7,512 nucleotides of DNA from the NCBI GenBank assembly GCA_020058145.1, contig JAGVEP010000234.1, forward strand, positions 1-7,512, read 5' to 3'. Within the stretch, counting starts at the first letter, position 1, and each line of letters begins with the position of its first letter. Below the pieces are notes generated by a model. It saw only the letters and a list, made by a program, of their open reading frames with translations, did not search any database and was not told where the DNA came from. The position numbers and the translations under genes were made by a program. The stretch comes from Phycisphaerae bacterium (GTDB lineage: Bacteria; Planctomycetota; Phycisphaerae; UBA1845; Fen-1342). This document shows, piece after piece, positions 1 through 6,618 of the stretch.

Positions 1-1890
1 CCGGCGGCCGTCGCTCTGGCGGTGTCGGCGGCGCACTGGCCGGTGCTGACGGCGCAGGCCCTGACGCTGGACGACGAATCGTACGTCACCAACAACCACC
101 TCGTGCGCCATCCGAGCTGGGGTTCGGTCGGCCAGTTCTTCGGCGAAGTCCGCCGGCCCTCGACCGTGGGCGGGTACTATCAGCCGCTCACGATGACCGC
201 GCTCATGCTCGATTGGGCACTCGGGGCGCGCGTGGACGACTTGCGTGTTTTTCACCGCACAAGCCTCGGCCTGCACGTCCTTAACACCATTTTGGTGATC
301 CTGATTCTCTATCGCGTGTTCGGGCGGCCCGTGCCCGCGGCGCTGGTCGGATTGCTGTTCGGCGTACACCCCATGACCGTCGAGCCGGTCGCCTGGATCA
401 CCGAACGAAAGACGCTGCTGGCGGCGTGCTTTTCACTCGCCGCCGTGCTTCAGTACCTCGCCTATGTGCGCCGGCCGGCGTGGTGGCGCTACGGCAGCCT
501 GCTGGTTCTGTTCAGCCTCGCGCTGCTGTCCAAGCCGACGAGCACGCCGCTGCCGGTGCTGCTGCTGGTGCTCGATGTCTGGCCGCTGCGGCGGTTGAGT
601 CGACCAGCGGTGCTCGAAAAACTCCCGCTGTTCGCAATAGCCGGGGTGTCAGCCGTCATTACCTTCATCTCGCAGGCAGAGACAGCCACGGTTACGCTCC
701 CGCACGAATACACGCGCTGGTGGATTCCTTTGACCGTTTGTCACAATCTCCTCTTCTACCCCTGGAAGATGGTGTGGCCGGCTGAACTGACCTCGTTCAA
801 CGCCTACCCGGAGCCGTTCGGTCTCTCGCACCCGCGCGTTCTGGCTGGCGTGCTCGGCACCGCGGTGCTGATCTCCGCACTGGTCCTCTCCTGGCGCTGG
901 ACGCGCGCGCTGCTGGCCGGCTGGGTGTTCTTTTTCGTTGCAGTCTTCCCGACGCTCGGCGTGATCGGCTTCACCCATCTGATCGCGGCGGATAAGTACG
1001 TGTATCTACCCGTGCTGGGCTTACTTCTGACGCTGACGTGGCTGCTGGTCCGCCTTTCCGTGTGGCCGGGCGCGGCAGCGCGGCTCGGCGGCCGCGCCGC
1101 GCTCGTCGTGCTCGTGCTCCTGTCCGGTGCCGCGGCCTACGGCACTCGGCGGCAACTGGCCCATTGGCAGACGACGGAGGCGCTCTATGTCCACATGCTC
1201 AGCCTGACACCCAACGCCGCGATGTTGCACGACGATCTGGGCAACGAACTGACCCGGTTGGGACGGCTCGACGAAGCCATCACTCAATTCGAGACCGCGA
1301 TTCGCCTCGGTCCCGAGCTCTCTAAGCCGCACAACAACATTGGCGTGGCCCTGCTGCGGCAAGGTCGGAATACCGCAGCGATCCCGCACCTGGAAGAGGC
1401 GATTCGGCTGAACCCGGAGTTCGCCGCGGCGGAGAACAGCCTGGGCACGGCCCTCGCGCAGCTCCAACAGTACGACGCCGCATTCCCGCACTTCCAACGC
1501 GCGCTCGCGCTAAGTCCCTACATGCCGGACATCCACGTGAACGTGGCGAACATCCTGGCCTGGCGCCGCCAGTGGCCGGCGGCCGCGGCTGAGTACGAAC
1601 AGGCGCTACGCCTGCGGCCGGATTTGGCGTTCGCGCACAACGGCCTGGGGCTGTGTTTTGTGCAACTCCAGCAACCCGAGCGCGCGAGCGCGTCCTTCCG
1701 CGAAGCGATCCGCCAGCAGCCGGGCGATGTCGAGGGGTACCGCAACCTGGGTCGCCTGTTGCTGTCGCAGCAACAGGTGGCGGAGGCGATTGAAGTCTAT
1801 GAGGCGGCGCTGCGCATCGCGCCGGACGACAAGTTGTTGCAGGCGGCGCGGAACGCCGCGCTGGCCAGGCGCGCGGACGCTGCGCCCTGA
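1..1890 (+). CDS. Polytopic GT-C/TMTC-like membrane protein with six C-terminal TPRs (5' end outside window)
   Basis: The frame is open to the window edge, so the N-terminus is missing; a GTG at 22 is a possible but unlikely start. Residues are numbered from that GTG. The first part is a multi-helix membrane domain (about 10 hydrophobic segments up to residue 375). It carries hallmarks of the bacterial 'membrane domain plus TPR' proteins related to GT-C glycosyltransferases and TMTC: an acidic loop motif LDDESYV (16-22), HPMTVEPVAWITERK (116-130), SKPTSTPLP followed by LDVWPLRR (170-191), and ADKYVYLP (323-330). From about 398 to 601 there are six consecutive 34-residue TPRs with the usual G/Y/A/P spacing, followed by a short Ala/Arg-rich tail. 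In this family the acidic pair in the first external loop is a candidate catalytic site for transfer from a lipid-linked sugar, with the TPRs binding a partner, but no substrate can be read from the sequence. It is followed 35 bases later by a methyltransferase gene on the same strand. Family assignment is firm; enzymatic activity is inference. Confidence 0.88.
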   Translation, partial: PAAVALAVSAAHWPVLTAQALTLDDESYVTNNHLVRHPSWGSVGQFFGEVRRPSTVGGYYQPLTMTALMLDWALGARVDDLRVFHRTSLGLHVLNTILVILILYRVFGRPVPAALVGLLFGVHPMTVEPVAWITERKTLLAACFSLAAVLQYLAYVRRPAWWRYGSLLVLFSLALLSKPTSTPLPVLLLVLDVWPLRRLSRPAVLEKLPLFAIAGVSAVITFISQAETATVTLPHEYTRWWIPLTVCHNLLFYPWKMVWPAELTSFNAYPEPFGLSHPRVLAGVLGTAVLISALVLSWRWTRALLAGWVFFFVAVFPTLGVIGFTHLIAADKYVYLPVLGLLLTLTWLLVRLSVWPGAAARLGGRAALVVLVLLSGAAAYGTRRQLAHWQTTEALYVHMLSLTPNAAMLHDDLGNELTRLGRLDEAITQFETAIRLGPELSKPHNNIGVALLRQGRNTAAIPHLEEAIRLNPEFAAAENSLGTALAQLQQYDAAFPHFQRALALSPYMPDIHVNVANILAWRRQWPAAAAEYEQALRLRPDLAFAHNGLGLCFVQLQQPERASASFREAIRQQPGDVEGYRNLGRLLLSQQQVAEAIEVYEAALRIAPDDKLLQAARNAALARRADAAP

Positions 1891-1925
1891 GCGGATGCGT
1901 TGGATTCCCATGTTGGAGGCTTGAA

Positions 1926-2936
1926 ATGGCGACGATTACGGGCGAGGCACTGCTCAGCACCGCACGGAATTTCATGGAGTGCCGCATTCTGCTGACCGCG
2001 GCGGAGCTGGATCTCTTCACGCTGCTGGCCGCTCACCCGCTCACGGCGGCGGAAGTAACCTGTCAGCTTCGCGGTGACGAACGCGCGGTGAAGATCCTGC
2101 TGGATGCCCTGACGGCGATGGAGTTGCTGCGCAAGTGCGACGGGAAATACGACTGCGGCGCTGAAATCGCACGCTGGCTGGCCGCCGACGCGCTCGATTC
2201 GGTGCTGCCGATGGTTCTGCACAGCGTCACCATGTGGCAGCGCTGGTCCGAGCTGACCGGCCTCGTCCGCGGCGACGCTACGGCCCGCACACGGGCGCAC
2301 GCACCGCGCTCGGACGTGGGGCAGCGAGCGTTCATTGGCGCGATGCACGTGGTCGGCCGGGATTTCGCACCCCAGATCGTCGCGGCCATCGATTTACGCG
2401 GTGTGCAGCGGCTGCTGGACGTCGGCGGCGCCTCCGGCACGTATACGCTCGCCTTTCTGGCCGCGGCGCCGGAATTGCGCGCCACGATCTTCGATCTGCC
2501 CGACGTGATTGAGCTGGCCCGCGCGCGTTGCACGCAAGCCGGCGTCGCGGAGCGCGTCGCGTACGCCGCCGGGGATTTCTACACGGATGAGTTGCCCGGC
2601 GGGCACGATCTGGCGCTACTGTCCGCCATTATTCACCAGAACAGCCCGCCGCAAAACGTCGCGCTCTATCGCAGAATCCGGCGGTCATTGAACCCCGGCG
2701 GACGGCTGATTGTCCGCGACCACATCATGAATCCGGACCGGACCGGTCCGCGCCCCGGCGCGATCTTCGCCGTCCACATGCTGGCCGGAACGGAGGGGGG
2801 GAATGTCTACACGTTCGAGGAGTGCCGGCGCGACTTGAGCGCCGCGGAGTTTGGCGACGTGCGCCTGCTACAGACCGGCGACGGGCGGATGAACGGTCTC
2901 GTCGAGGCGCGCCGGCCGGTTCAGGAAAAGGCCTGA
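1926..2936 (+). CDS. SAM-dependent O-methyltransferase (acetylserotonin/hydroxyneurosporene OMT type)
   Basis: This 336-residue protein has the normal length and two-part build of plant- and polyketide-type O-methyltransferases. Residues 8-90 form the winged-helix dimerisation domain (ARNFMECRILLTAAELDLF, then a helix-turn-helix-like LTAAEVTCQL). Residues 95-330 form the Rossmann methyltransferase domain. The SAM-binding motif I is LLDVGGASGTY (163-173), motif II is ATIFDLPDV (186-194), GDF at 216-218 is the loop that usually contacts the adenine, and PGGRLIVRDHI (257-267) is the late strand motif. His237 in SAIIHQN falls where the family has its catalytic base (LHDW in many members), but the following D-W is absent, so substrate or chemistry may differ. 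The ATG at 1926 is supported by GGAGG at 1915-1919 with a 6-base spacer. The close spacing to the upstream TPR membrane protein suggests co-transcription. The acceptor is unknown; it could be a quinone, carotenoid or secondary metabolite, or not an oxygen at all. Confidence 0.9.
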   Translation: MATITGEALLSTARNFMECRILLTAAELDLFTLLAAHPLTAAEVTCQLRGDERAVKILLDALTAMELLRKCDGKYDCGAEIARWLAADALDSVLPMVLHSVTMWQRWSELTGLVRGDATARTRAHAPRSDVGQRAFIGAMHVVGRDFAPQIVAAIDLRGVQRLLDVGGASGTYTLAFLAAAPELRATIFDLPDVIELARARCTQAGVAERVAYAAGDFYTDELPGGHDLALLSAIIHQNSPPQNVALYRRIRRSLNPGGRLIVRDHIMNPDRTGPRPGAIFAVHMLAGTEGGNVYTFEECRRDLSAAEFGDVRLLQTGDGRMNGLVEARRPVQEKA

Positions 2937-2980
2937 TGGCCGTGGAAGCCCCCCGCCTCAGCCGCCGTGTCCTGCCGCCC

Positions 2981-3493
2981 TCACTCGAGCGCCGCGTGCC
3001 ACCAGAGCGCGTGCGGCGTGGGGTAAAGCTGGCTCAGCCGCGCGCCGGCCTGCTGAAATTCCGCGCGCGACCACGCGGGACGAGTTCGGATGATGTTGAC
3101 GATCTGGTCGGCGGCCTCCCGGAAGGAATTGGGCACGCGGAACGTGCGGACTTGCGTGCCGGTCGCGAGGCACAGCTCGACGTGCTTCTGCATCCCCAAG
3201 TTCTGGACAAGACGCACACCGCCGGGCTCGCCGACGTTGAGGAGGCAGTCGAACGTAAGCCCGTCGTTACGATCGAGACGGACCATCAGCACGACCAGGA
3301 GGACTGTGTCCATCTCCCACATGCCCAGGCGGAGCTCCAGCGGGCATGCCCGAAGCGGGTACTTCCGCATCCCCCATTCGTCTTCGCGCAGGAAGAGAAC
3401 CACCTCGGAACCGTCTAGGACCGCAGCGAGACTGCCGCGGGGTTGGCTCAGCACAACGGCAGGGACGCCGCGACTCTGTGTCGGTGAAGCCAC
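2981..3493 (-). CDS. Hypothetical protein, 170 residues, soluble
   Basis: I do not recognise a family. The protein has no signal peptide and no transmembrane helix. The N-terminal half is rich in beta-prone segments (VVLFLREDEWGMRKYPL at 31-47, MDTVLLVVLMVRLDR at 61-75, VRLVQNLGMQKHVELCLATG at 93-112). The C-terminal third looks helical, with FREAADQIVNII at 124-135 and a Trp/Tyr-rich end (LYPTPHALWWHAALE). The hydrophobic strand LLVVLMV is short and followed by charges, so I read it as a core strand rather than a membrane segment. The start is a GTG at 3493-3491; AGG copies in a tandem repeat just upstream give an SD with a 6-base spacer. The gene converges with the methyltransferase gene (44 bases between stops) and is separated from the operon above it by a 54-base palindrome, so it probably has its own promoter; I see no convincing -35/-10 pair. 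The regular amino-acid make-up and the SD make a real gene likely. Confidence 0.75.
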   Translation of the reverse strand: MASPTQSRGVPAVVLSQPRGSLAAVLDGSEVVLFLREDEWGMRKYPLRACPLELRLGMWEMDTVLLVVLMVRLDRNDGLTFDCLLNVGEPGGVRLVQNLGMQKHVELCLATGTQVRTFRVPNSFREAADQIVNIIRTRPAWSRAEFQQAGARLSQLYPTPHALWWHAALE

Positions 3494-3507
3494 TACCTAC
3501 CTACCTT
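3493..3507 (-). promoter_or_regulatory. Shine-Dalgarno region made of a tandem TAGG repeat
   Basis: On the minus strand the bases before the GTG start at 3493 read AAGGTAGGTAGGTA. They offer three purine-rich registers ending 10, 6 and 2 bases before the start. The middle copy (3502-3500) has the best spacing and decides the GTG start of the 170-residue protein. Gain or loss of one four-base unit would change the SD spacing, but there are only about three units, so active slippage is doubtful. Confidence 0.5.
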
Positions 3508-3613
3508 GTCGCACTCGTTCGCAACACTCCTGTTTAACGGACGTTACGCGGTTCCGCCGCAATCCGCCGCGGCTGTTTGCGCAGAAATTGCCGCCGAAAC
3601 CGCGCCCGCCGGA

Positions 3614-3667
3614 CGGGGAGCATCGGCGTCTCGCCGGTGCGCACCGGCTGGAAGCCGATGCTCCCCG
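3614..3667. repeat. 54-base REP-like palindrome at the 3' end of the operon
   Basis: The sequence is symmetric about 3640/3641. The outer arms CGGGGAGCATCGGC (3614-3627) and GCCGATGCTCCCCG (3654-3667) pair over 14 bases. The core GCCGGTGCGCACCGGC (3633-3648) is a perfect 16-base palindrome. Between them lies a 5-by-5 segment (GTCTC against TGGAA) that can still form two Watson-Crick pairs and one wobble. It begins 4 bases beyond the stop codon (3674-3672) of the MTH1187-like gene and lies upstream of the 170-residue gene. In RNA it would fold into a very long, GC-rich hairpin. No U-tract follows on either strand, so it is not a textbook rho-independent terminator. A role in 3'-end protection, factor-dependent termination or mere REP-type repetition fits better. 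No second copy is visible in this window. Structure is seen directly; function is inferred. Confidence 0.85.
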
Positions 3668-3671
3668 CGCA

Positions 3672-3983
3672 TCAGGTTGGGGTGTGGCGCAATTTCTCCT
3701 CCACGCTGCGCACCTTGTCCTCCATCGTCTGCGCGCGGTCGATCCGTGTTCCGACCCGCAACGTGCTCGACACCCGCGGGGCGCCCAGCGCATGGACGAC
3801 TTCGTGGCAGCGCTTCACCGCCGCGAATACCGCGTCCCATTCGCCCTCGATGTCGGTGCCGTAGGCGTGCAAGTGCGTCTTGAGCCCGGCGGCCTGGAGC
3901 ACCCGTTCGCAGGCGGCGACGTACTCGGAGACCGAGACCCCGACGCCGAGCGGAATGACGCACAGATCGACGATGACCTGCAT
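3672..3983 (-). CDS. MTH1187-family (DUF77) thiamine-binding-like protein
   Basis: This is a 103-residue single-domain protein, the normal size for the MTH1187/YqgV family (TIGR00106, DUF77). The visible family signatures are the N-terminal strand VIVDLCVIPLGVGVSVSEYVA, a glycine/acid motif YGTDIEGEWD (41-50), the helix VFAAVKRCHEVVHALGAPRV (52-71), the strand STLRVGTRID (73-82), and the closing TMEDKVRSVEEKL (86-98). Members form ferredoxin-like fold tetramers; some bind thiamine or its hydroxymethylpyrimidine part, but the physiological role is not settled. The ATG start is well supported: the DoxX-like gene ends in TGA and GGAG follows directly, 9 bases before this ATG, so the two genes are 13 bases apart and probably translationally linked. 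This is the last gene of the operon, followed by the large palindrome. Family is close to certain; ligand is inferred from relatives. Confidence 0.92.
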   Translation of the reverse strand: MQVIVDLCVIPLGVGVSVSEYVAACERVLQAAGLKTHLHAYGTDIEGEWDAVFAAVKRCHEVVHALGAPRVSSTLRVGTRIDRAQTMEDKVRSVEEKLRHTPT

Positions 3984-3996
3984 GACGTGCGACTCC

Positions 3997-4566
3997 TCAC
4001 GACCCGGAACAGGCCGATTCCGTCGCCAGGGGCACGGCTCCCGCCGCGGCGGGCGGCCGCCGGGTCAACCAGGTAGACAGGCAATAGCGCTGTGACGCGG
4101 AGAACAGCGCCACCAGGGCTCCCACGAGCAGCGCGATGTTTTCGGCGAGCTTCGGGCAGATAAATGTCTCGCCCGTGCCGCAGCCGCAGTCGAATTTCAC
4201 CGCGCAAAACGTCGCGAACTTGCCCGAGTGCAGCAGCAAATCCCGCGCGTGCAGGGCCAGCATCGGCGTGAAGAACAGCAGCAACCCGGCCAGGATTAGG
4301 GCCGCCCCACGCCGCGCCAGCCCCAGAATCAGGGCTACGGCGCACAGCAATTCCAGCCACGGGACCACGGCCGCGGTCAAATTGAGATACAGCGGCGGAT
4401 CCAGCGGCAGCACGCCGTACTGCTTGGTCAGCTTCAGGAACATGATCGGGTCGCGGAGCTTCATGACGGCGAGGTACGCGAACATCCCGCCGACCGCCAG
4501 GCGCGCGAGCAAGAGCGGCACGCCGGTCGCGTCCAGCCGTCCCATCAGAGTCCGGGGTCTTTCCAC
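3997..4566 (-). CDS. DoxX/MauE-like redox-associated membrane protein
   Basis: The product has 189 residues from the GTG at 4566 or 182 from an ATG at 4545. It has the four-helix DoxX/MauE arrangement: the typical first helix and loop LLLARLAVGGMFAYLAVMKLRDP (18-40), a second helix after LNLTAAVVPWLELL (61-74), a third near 86-104, and a last one near 143-158. The first loop, with the PIMFLKLTKQYGVLP stretch, is characteristic of the family. A cysteine cluster FDCGCGTGETFICPKLAEN (Cys127, Cys129 and Cys137, GTG numbering) lies between helices 3 and 4, and Cys162 and Cys186 are further along. MauE-type proteins act with thiol-redox partners and DoxX relatives with sulfur or quinone redox; here the Cys cluster makes a disulfide or persulfide role plausible. 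The gene starts 2 bases after the stop of the rhodanese gene, so the two proteins are very probably made together. Family is good; specific partner is inference. Confidence 0.85.
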   Translation of the reverse strand: MERPRTLMGRLDATGVPLLLARLAVGGMFAYLAVMKLRDPIMFLKLTKQYGVLPLDPPLYLNLTAAVVPWLELLCAVALILGLARRGAALILAGLLLFFTPMLALHARDLLLHSGKFATFCAVKFDCGCGTGETFICPKLAENIALLVGALVALFSASQRYCLSTWLTRRPPAAAGAVPLATESACSGS

Positions 4567-4568
4567 GC

Positions 4569-5141
4569 CTATTGCTCCCGACCGGTGGCCTCTGGCAAAC
4601 CGGCTTTCTTCCAATCCTGCCAGCCACCCTTGAACAACATGATCTTCACCCGCGGTACGTCGCCCAGCAGCAGATCCCCACAGACCGCCAGACTATCCTC
4701 ACAATCGCTGCCGTTGCAGTACACGACGATCGTCTCAGCCGCGGCGGCAATCGAGAGCACGTTCGGCAGGTAGTCTTCGAGGCGGTAGTGGTCACACTGC
4801 AACGCGCCGGGGATGTGACCTTCCAGATAGGGCTCGTCCGCGCGCGCATCGATGAATACGTGTACGCCCATGGCCGCGTTCGGGTGCTCGAAGAGCTCGA
4901 GCACCTCCTTCAACTCCACGACGCGGAAGGGCGACTCCGGCGCCGTTGGCTGCGTTGTCGCCCCCTCTGTCTTGGGCGACGGCGCGGTGGGCGGCGGCGC
5001 CACCACCGGCGGCAGCGGAAAGTAATTGCGGCTGAGGTTGATCCGGTCCTTGCCCCGGACCGTGTTGGCGCCCAGTCCGACCGCGAGCCCGAGGACCAAC
5101 AACAGCACCGTCTGGCCGATCGTTACCGAAAAAATCTTCAT
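4569..5141 (-). CDS. Membrane-anchored rhodanese-like sulfurtransferase
   Basis: From the ATG at 5141 the protein has 190 residues. Residues 6-25 are one hydrophobic helix (TVLLLVLGLAVGLGAN), a signal anchor or signal peptide. LSRNYFPLPP follows, then a Pro/Thr-rich linker to about residue 70, then a single rhodanese domain (about 73-183). Domain landmarks are VHVFIDARADEPYLEGHIPGA (93-113), the active-site loop VVYCNGSDCEDS with Cys142 as the expected persulfide cysteine, and MLFKGGWQDWKKAGLP (168-183). A second cysteine, Cys147, lies within the loop and Cys154 lies just after it. The anchor and linker suggest that the domain sits outside the cytoplasm. Single-domain rhodaneses move sulfane sulfur between thiols, thiosulfate or other acceptors. 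The start choice rests on GAAAGG just upstream (spacer short at 3 bases); an ATG at 5156 would add MVERT. The gene lies 63 bases after the radical SAM gene and is almost joined to the DoxX-like gene. Confidence 0.9.
   Translation of the reverse strand: MKIFSVTIGQTVLLLVLGLAVGLGANTVRGKDRINLSRNYFPLPPVVAPPPTAPSPKTEGATTQPTAPESPFRVVELKEVLELFEHPNAAMGVHVFIDARADEPYLEGHIPGALQCDHYRLEDYLPNVLSIAAAAETIVVYCNGSDCEDSLAVCGDLLLGDVPRVKIMLFKGGWQDWKKAGLPEATGREQ
4575..4579 (-). promoter_or_regulatory. Shine-Dalgarno inside the end of the rhodanese gene
   Basis: On the minus strand GGGAG lies within the last codons of the rhodanese gene and 8 bases before the GTG at 4566, with the rhodanese TAG stop in the spacer. 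This favours the GTG over the later ATG at 4545, whose best upstream purine run (GGAAAG) is 13 bases away. The layout predicts translational coupling between the rhodanese and the DoxX-like protein. Confidence 0.55.
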
Positions 5142-5204
5142 AGTCCTTTCAACCATCTGCAGCGCCGCTGGATTCCGCGCGGCACAGCGGGGCTCCACTG
5201 CTCA

Positions 5205-6566
5205 TTATACGCGGCGTCTGGCAAACACCTGTCCCAGGGCGGCTCGCGTAACCGCGGGCCAGCGCCACCACCACCACGCCTTTCCGACTTCAGCCCGCAA
5301 CTCGCCGCGCAGCCGTCTGATAAAACGTGCCACGTGTACCGCGCGGCAGGCGGGCACGTCCAGACCGCTGCGGTCCTGGTGGTACTGCTCTTCGCCGCGG
5401 GAGTGCAGCCACCCATGCTCCTGCGCCAGGTCGCGGGCCCGCGTGCCGGGCCACGGATAGTAGAGCCGGACATCCGCGTCGTCCGGCTGGATCCTCGCCA
5501 ATAAAGACCGGGTTTCCTCCAAAGATGCTTCACTTTCGTACGGTGCGCCCACGTACACAATGGCCCGGCTGCGAATCCCGGCGTGCTTCAAAAGGGCAAA
5601 AGTCGCCCGAAGCTGCGCGGCGCTGAGGTCCATGTCGAAGACCTCATTGCGGATGAGGTTGCCCGCGCTACCGACCTCGATATCGGCCGCACGGCAACCC
5701 GCCTCGGCCAGCCGCTGAATCGTGCGTTGATCAGCGGCGTTAGCGCGCACGTGGCAGCGGAACGGAAGCCCGCATTTTTGGGCGTAGGCCGGGAGAAAAT
5801 CCGCGAGCCACACGAGGTCGAGCGCAAAGGCATGGTCCAGAAAACGCACCAGTCGCACGCCGGGGTAGCGCTCGCGCAACAGGGCAATCTCCGCTAGGAT
5901 GTTACCCGGCGCTCGATAGCGCACCCAGGTCTGGCCGCCGGCGTACAGCGCCCGGACGCGATCATTGCAGCAATACGCGCAGCGCTGCGGACAGCCACGT
6001 GCCACCGCGATTTCGATCTGCCCCGTCCGCTGTACGTACTCCGCGTAGCGAAACAGCTCGCGGTGTGCAAACGGCAGCGAGTTCAGGTCTTCGACCAGGG
6101 GCGGCATGCCGGGTTGTGCCAGCCCGCGTTCGTCGCGGAGCCATACGCCGGAGACAATCTGCCCGGCCGTGGGGTCTTTCATGCGTTCGAGATAGGTGCT
6201 GAGCGAGGCGTCCGGCTCGCCGAGGGCGACCGCGTACACGCCGGGTAGGCTCAGGCAACCGGCCGGATCGACGGTGGGATACAACCCGCCAGCGACGATC
6301 GGCAGCGGCTCGTGGCGGGTGAGGTACTCGAACGTCCGCCGGGCCGCATCGACGCAGACGGGCGCGATGTCGGCGTAGATGAGCTGCGGCAGCGTGCGCG
6401 CGAGCGCGGCCTTGATTTCGCCCTCGGCGTAGCGCGCCAGCCCGAGCAGCGCCAATTCATGGCCGCGCCGCTCCAGCAGGGCCAGCAGCGTGCCGAGCTG
6501 CGGCTCGAAGCGTGGCACCGAGCGCTGGCGTGTCTCGGGAATGAACTGCAAGACCAGGATGCGCAT
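5205..6566 (-). CDS. B12-binding-domain radical SAM protein
   Basis: The protein has 453 residues. An N-terminal cobalamin-binding-like domain (about 1-130) is recognisable from PQLGTLLALLERRGHE (22-36) and VAGGLYPTVDPAGCLSLPGVYAVALGEPD (91-119), which match the usual 'GG.H.T..P......VD....GEGE' pattern. No DxHxxG cobalamin-ligand motif is visible; many class B radical SAM enzymes lack it too. The radical SAM domain starts after LVEDLNSLPF. It holds the 4Fe-4S motif CPQRCAYC (Cys192, Cys196, Cys199) preceded by IAVARG, then DIEVGSAGN at the usual strand 4-5 region and YYPWPGTRARDL (369-380), typical of the B12-radical SAM group. The C-terminus (from about 420) is basic and Trp-rich (WWWWRW at 431-436). 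Such enzymes do methylation, ring formation or other radical chemistry on many substrates; this one cannot be assigned. The ATG has no strong SD. It ends in tandem stops (TAA then TGA), and lies in the middle of the operon, 52 bases after the 67-residue gene. Confidence 0.92.
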   Translation of the reverse strand: MRILVLQFIPETRQRSVPRFEPQLGTLLALLERRGHELALLGLARYAEGEIKAALARTLPQLIYADIAPVCVDAARRTFEYLTRHEPLPIVAGGLYPTVDPAGCLSLPGVYAVALGEPDASLSTYLERMKDPTAGQIVSGVWLRDERGLAQPGMPPLVEDLNSLPFAHRELFRYAEYVQRTGQIEIAVARGCPQRCAYCCNDRVRALYAGGQTWVRYRAPGNILAEIALLRERYPGVRLVRFLDHAFALDLVWLADFLPAYAQKCGLPFRCHVRANAADQRTIQRLAEAGCRAADIEVGSAGNLIRNEVFDMDLSAAQLRATFALLKHAGIRSRAIVYVGAPYESEASLEETRSLLARIQPDDADVRLYYPWPGTRARDLAQEHGWLHSRGEEQYHQDRSGLDVPACRAVHVARFIRRLRGELRAEVGKAWWWWRWPAVTRAALGQVFARRRV

Positions 6567-6618
6567 GCGACTATTCAGGCTCGGGCGCGGCGTCTCGCAG
6601 ACGTCGCCCTGGACGTGT

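Noticed and set aside
2739..2750. CGGACCGGTCCG, a 12-base perfect palindrome
   Set aside because: It lies inside the methyltransferase coding region, is short for such GC-rich DNA and has no partner copy; chance is sufficient.
2937..2980. Possible bidirectional terminator between the convergent stops
   Set aside because: I found no stem of useful length and no T-tract in these 44 bases.
3508..3613. Possible promoter for the 170-residue gene (TTGCGG and TTAAAC on the minus strand, 19-base spacer)
   Set aside because: The match to a sigma-70 consensus is weak and planctomycete promoter rules are uncertain, so I did not annotate it.
3544..3963. A 139-residue minus-strand reading frame through the palindrome and the MTH1187-like gene
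   Set aside because: It is Arg/Ala/Gly-rich in the manner of a shadow frame in GC-rich DNA and overlaps a well-supported gene in another frame.
3090..4076. A 328-residue plus-strand open frame
   Set aside because: It covers parts of three supported minus-strand genes, is very rich in Arg, Ser and Pro, and shows no domain.
5185..5207. Tandem stop codons (TAA TGA) followed by a small hairpin (CAGTGG / CCGCTG, loop AGCC) after the radical SAM gene
   Set aside because: The stem is only 6 bases with one wobble and no U-tract, so I do not call a terminator; the rhodanese follows within 63 bases.
5266..5277. CCACCACCACCA, a triplet repeat
   Set aside because: It encodes the four consecutive Trp residues of the radical SAM protein on the minus strand and is too short to be a repeat feature by itself.
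4572..5504. A 310-residue plus-strand open frame
   Set aside because: It is antisense to the clear rhodanese and radical SAM genes and has low-complexity Arg/His-rich composition.
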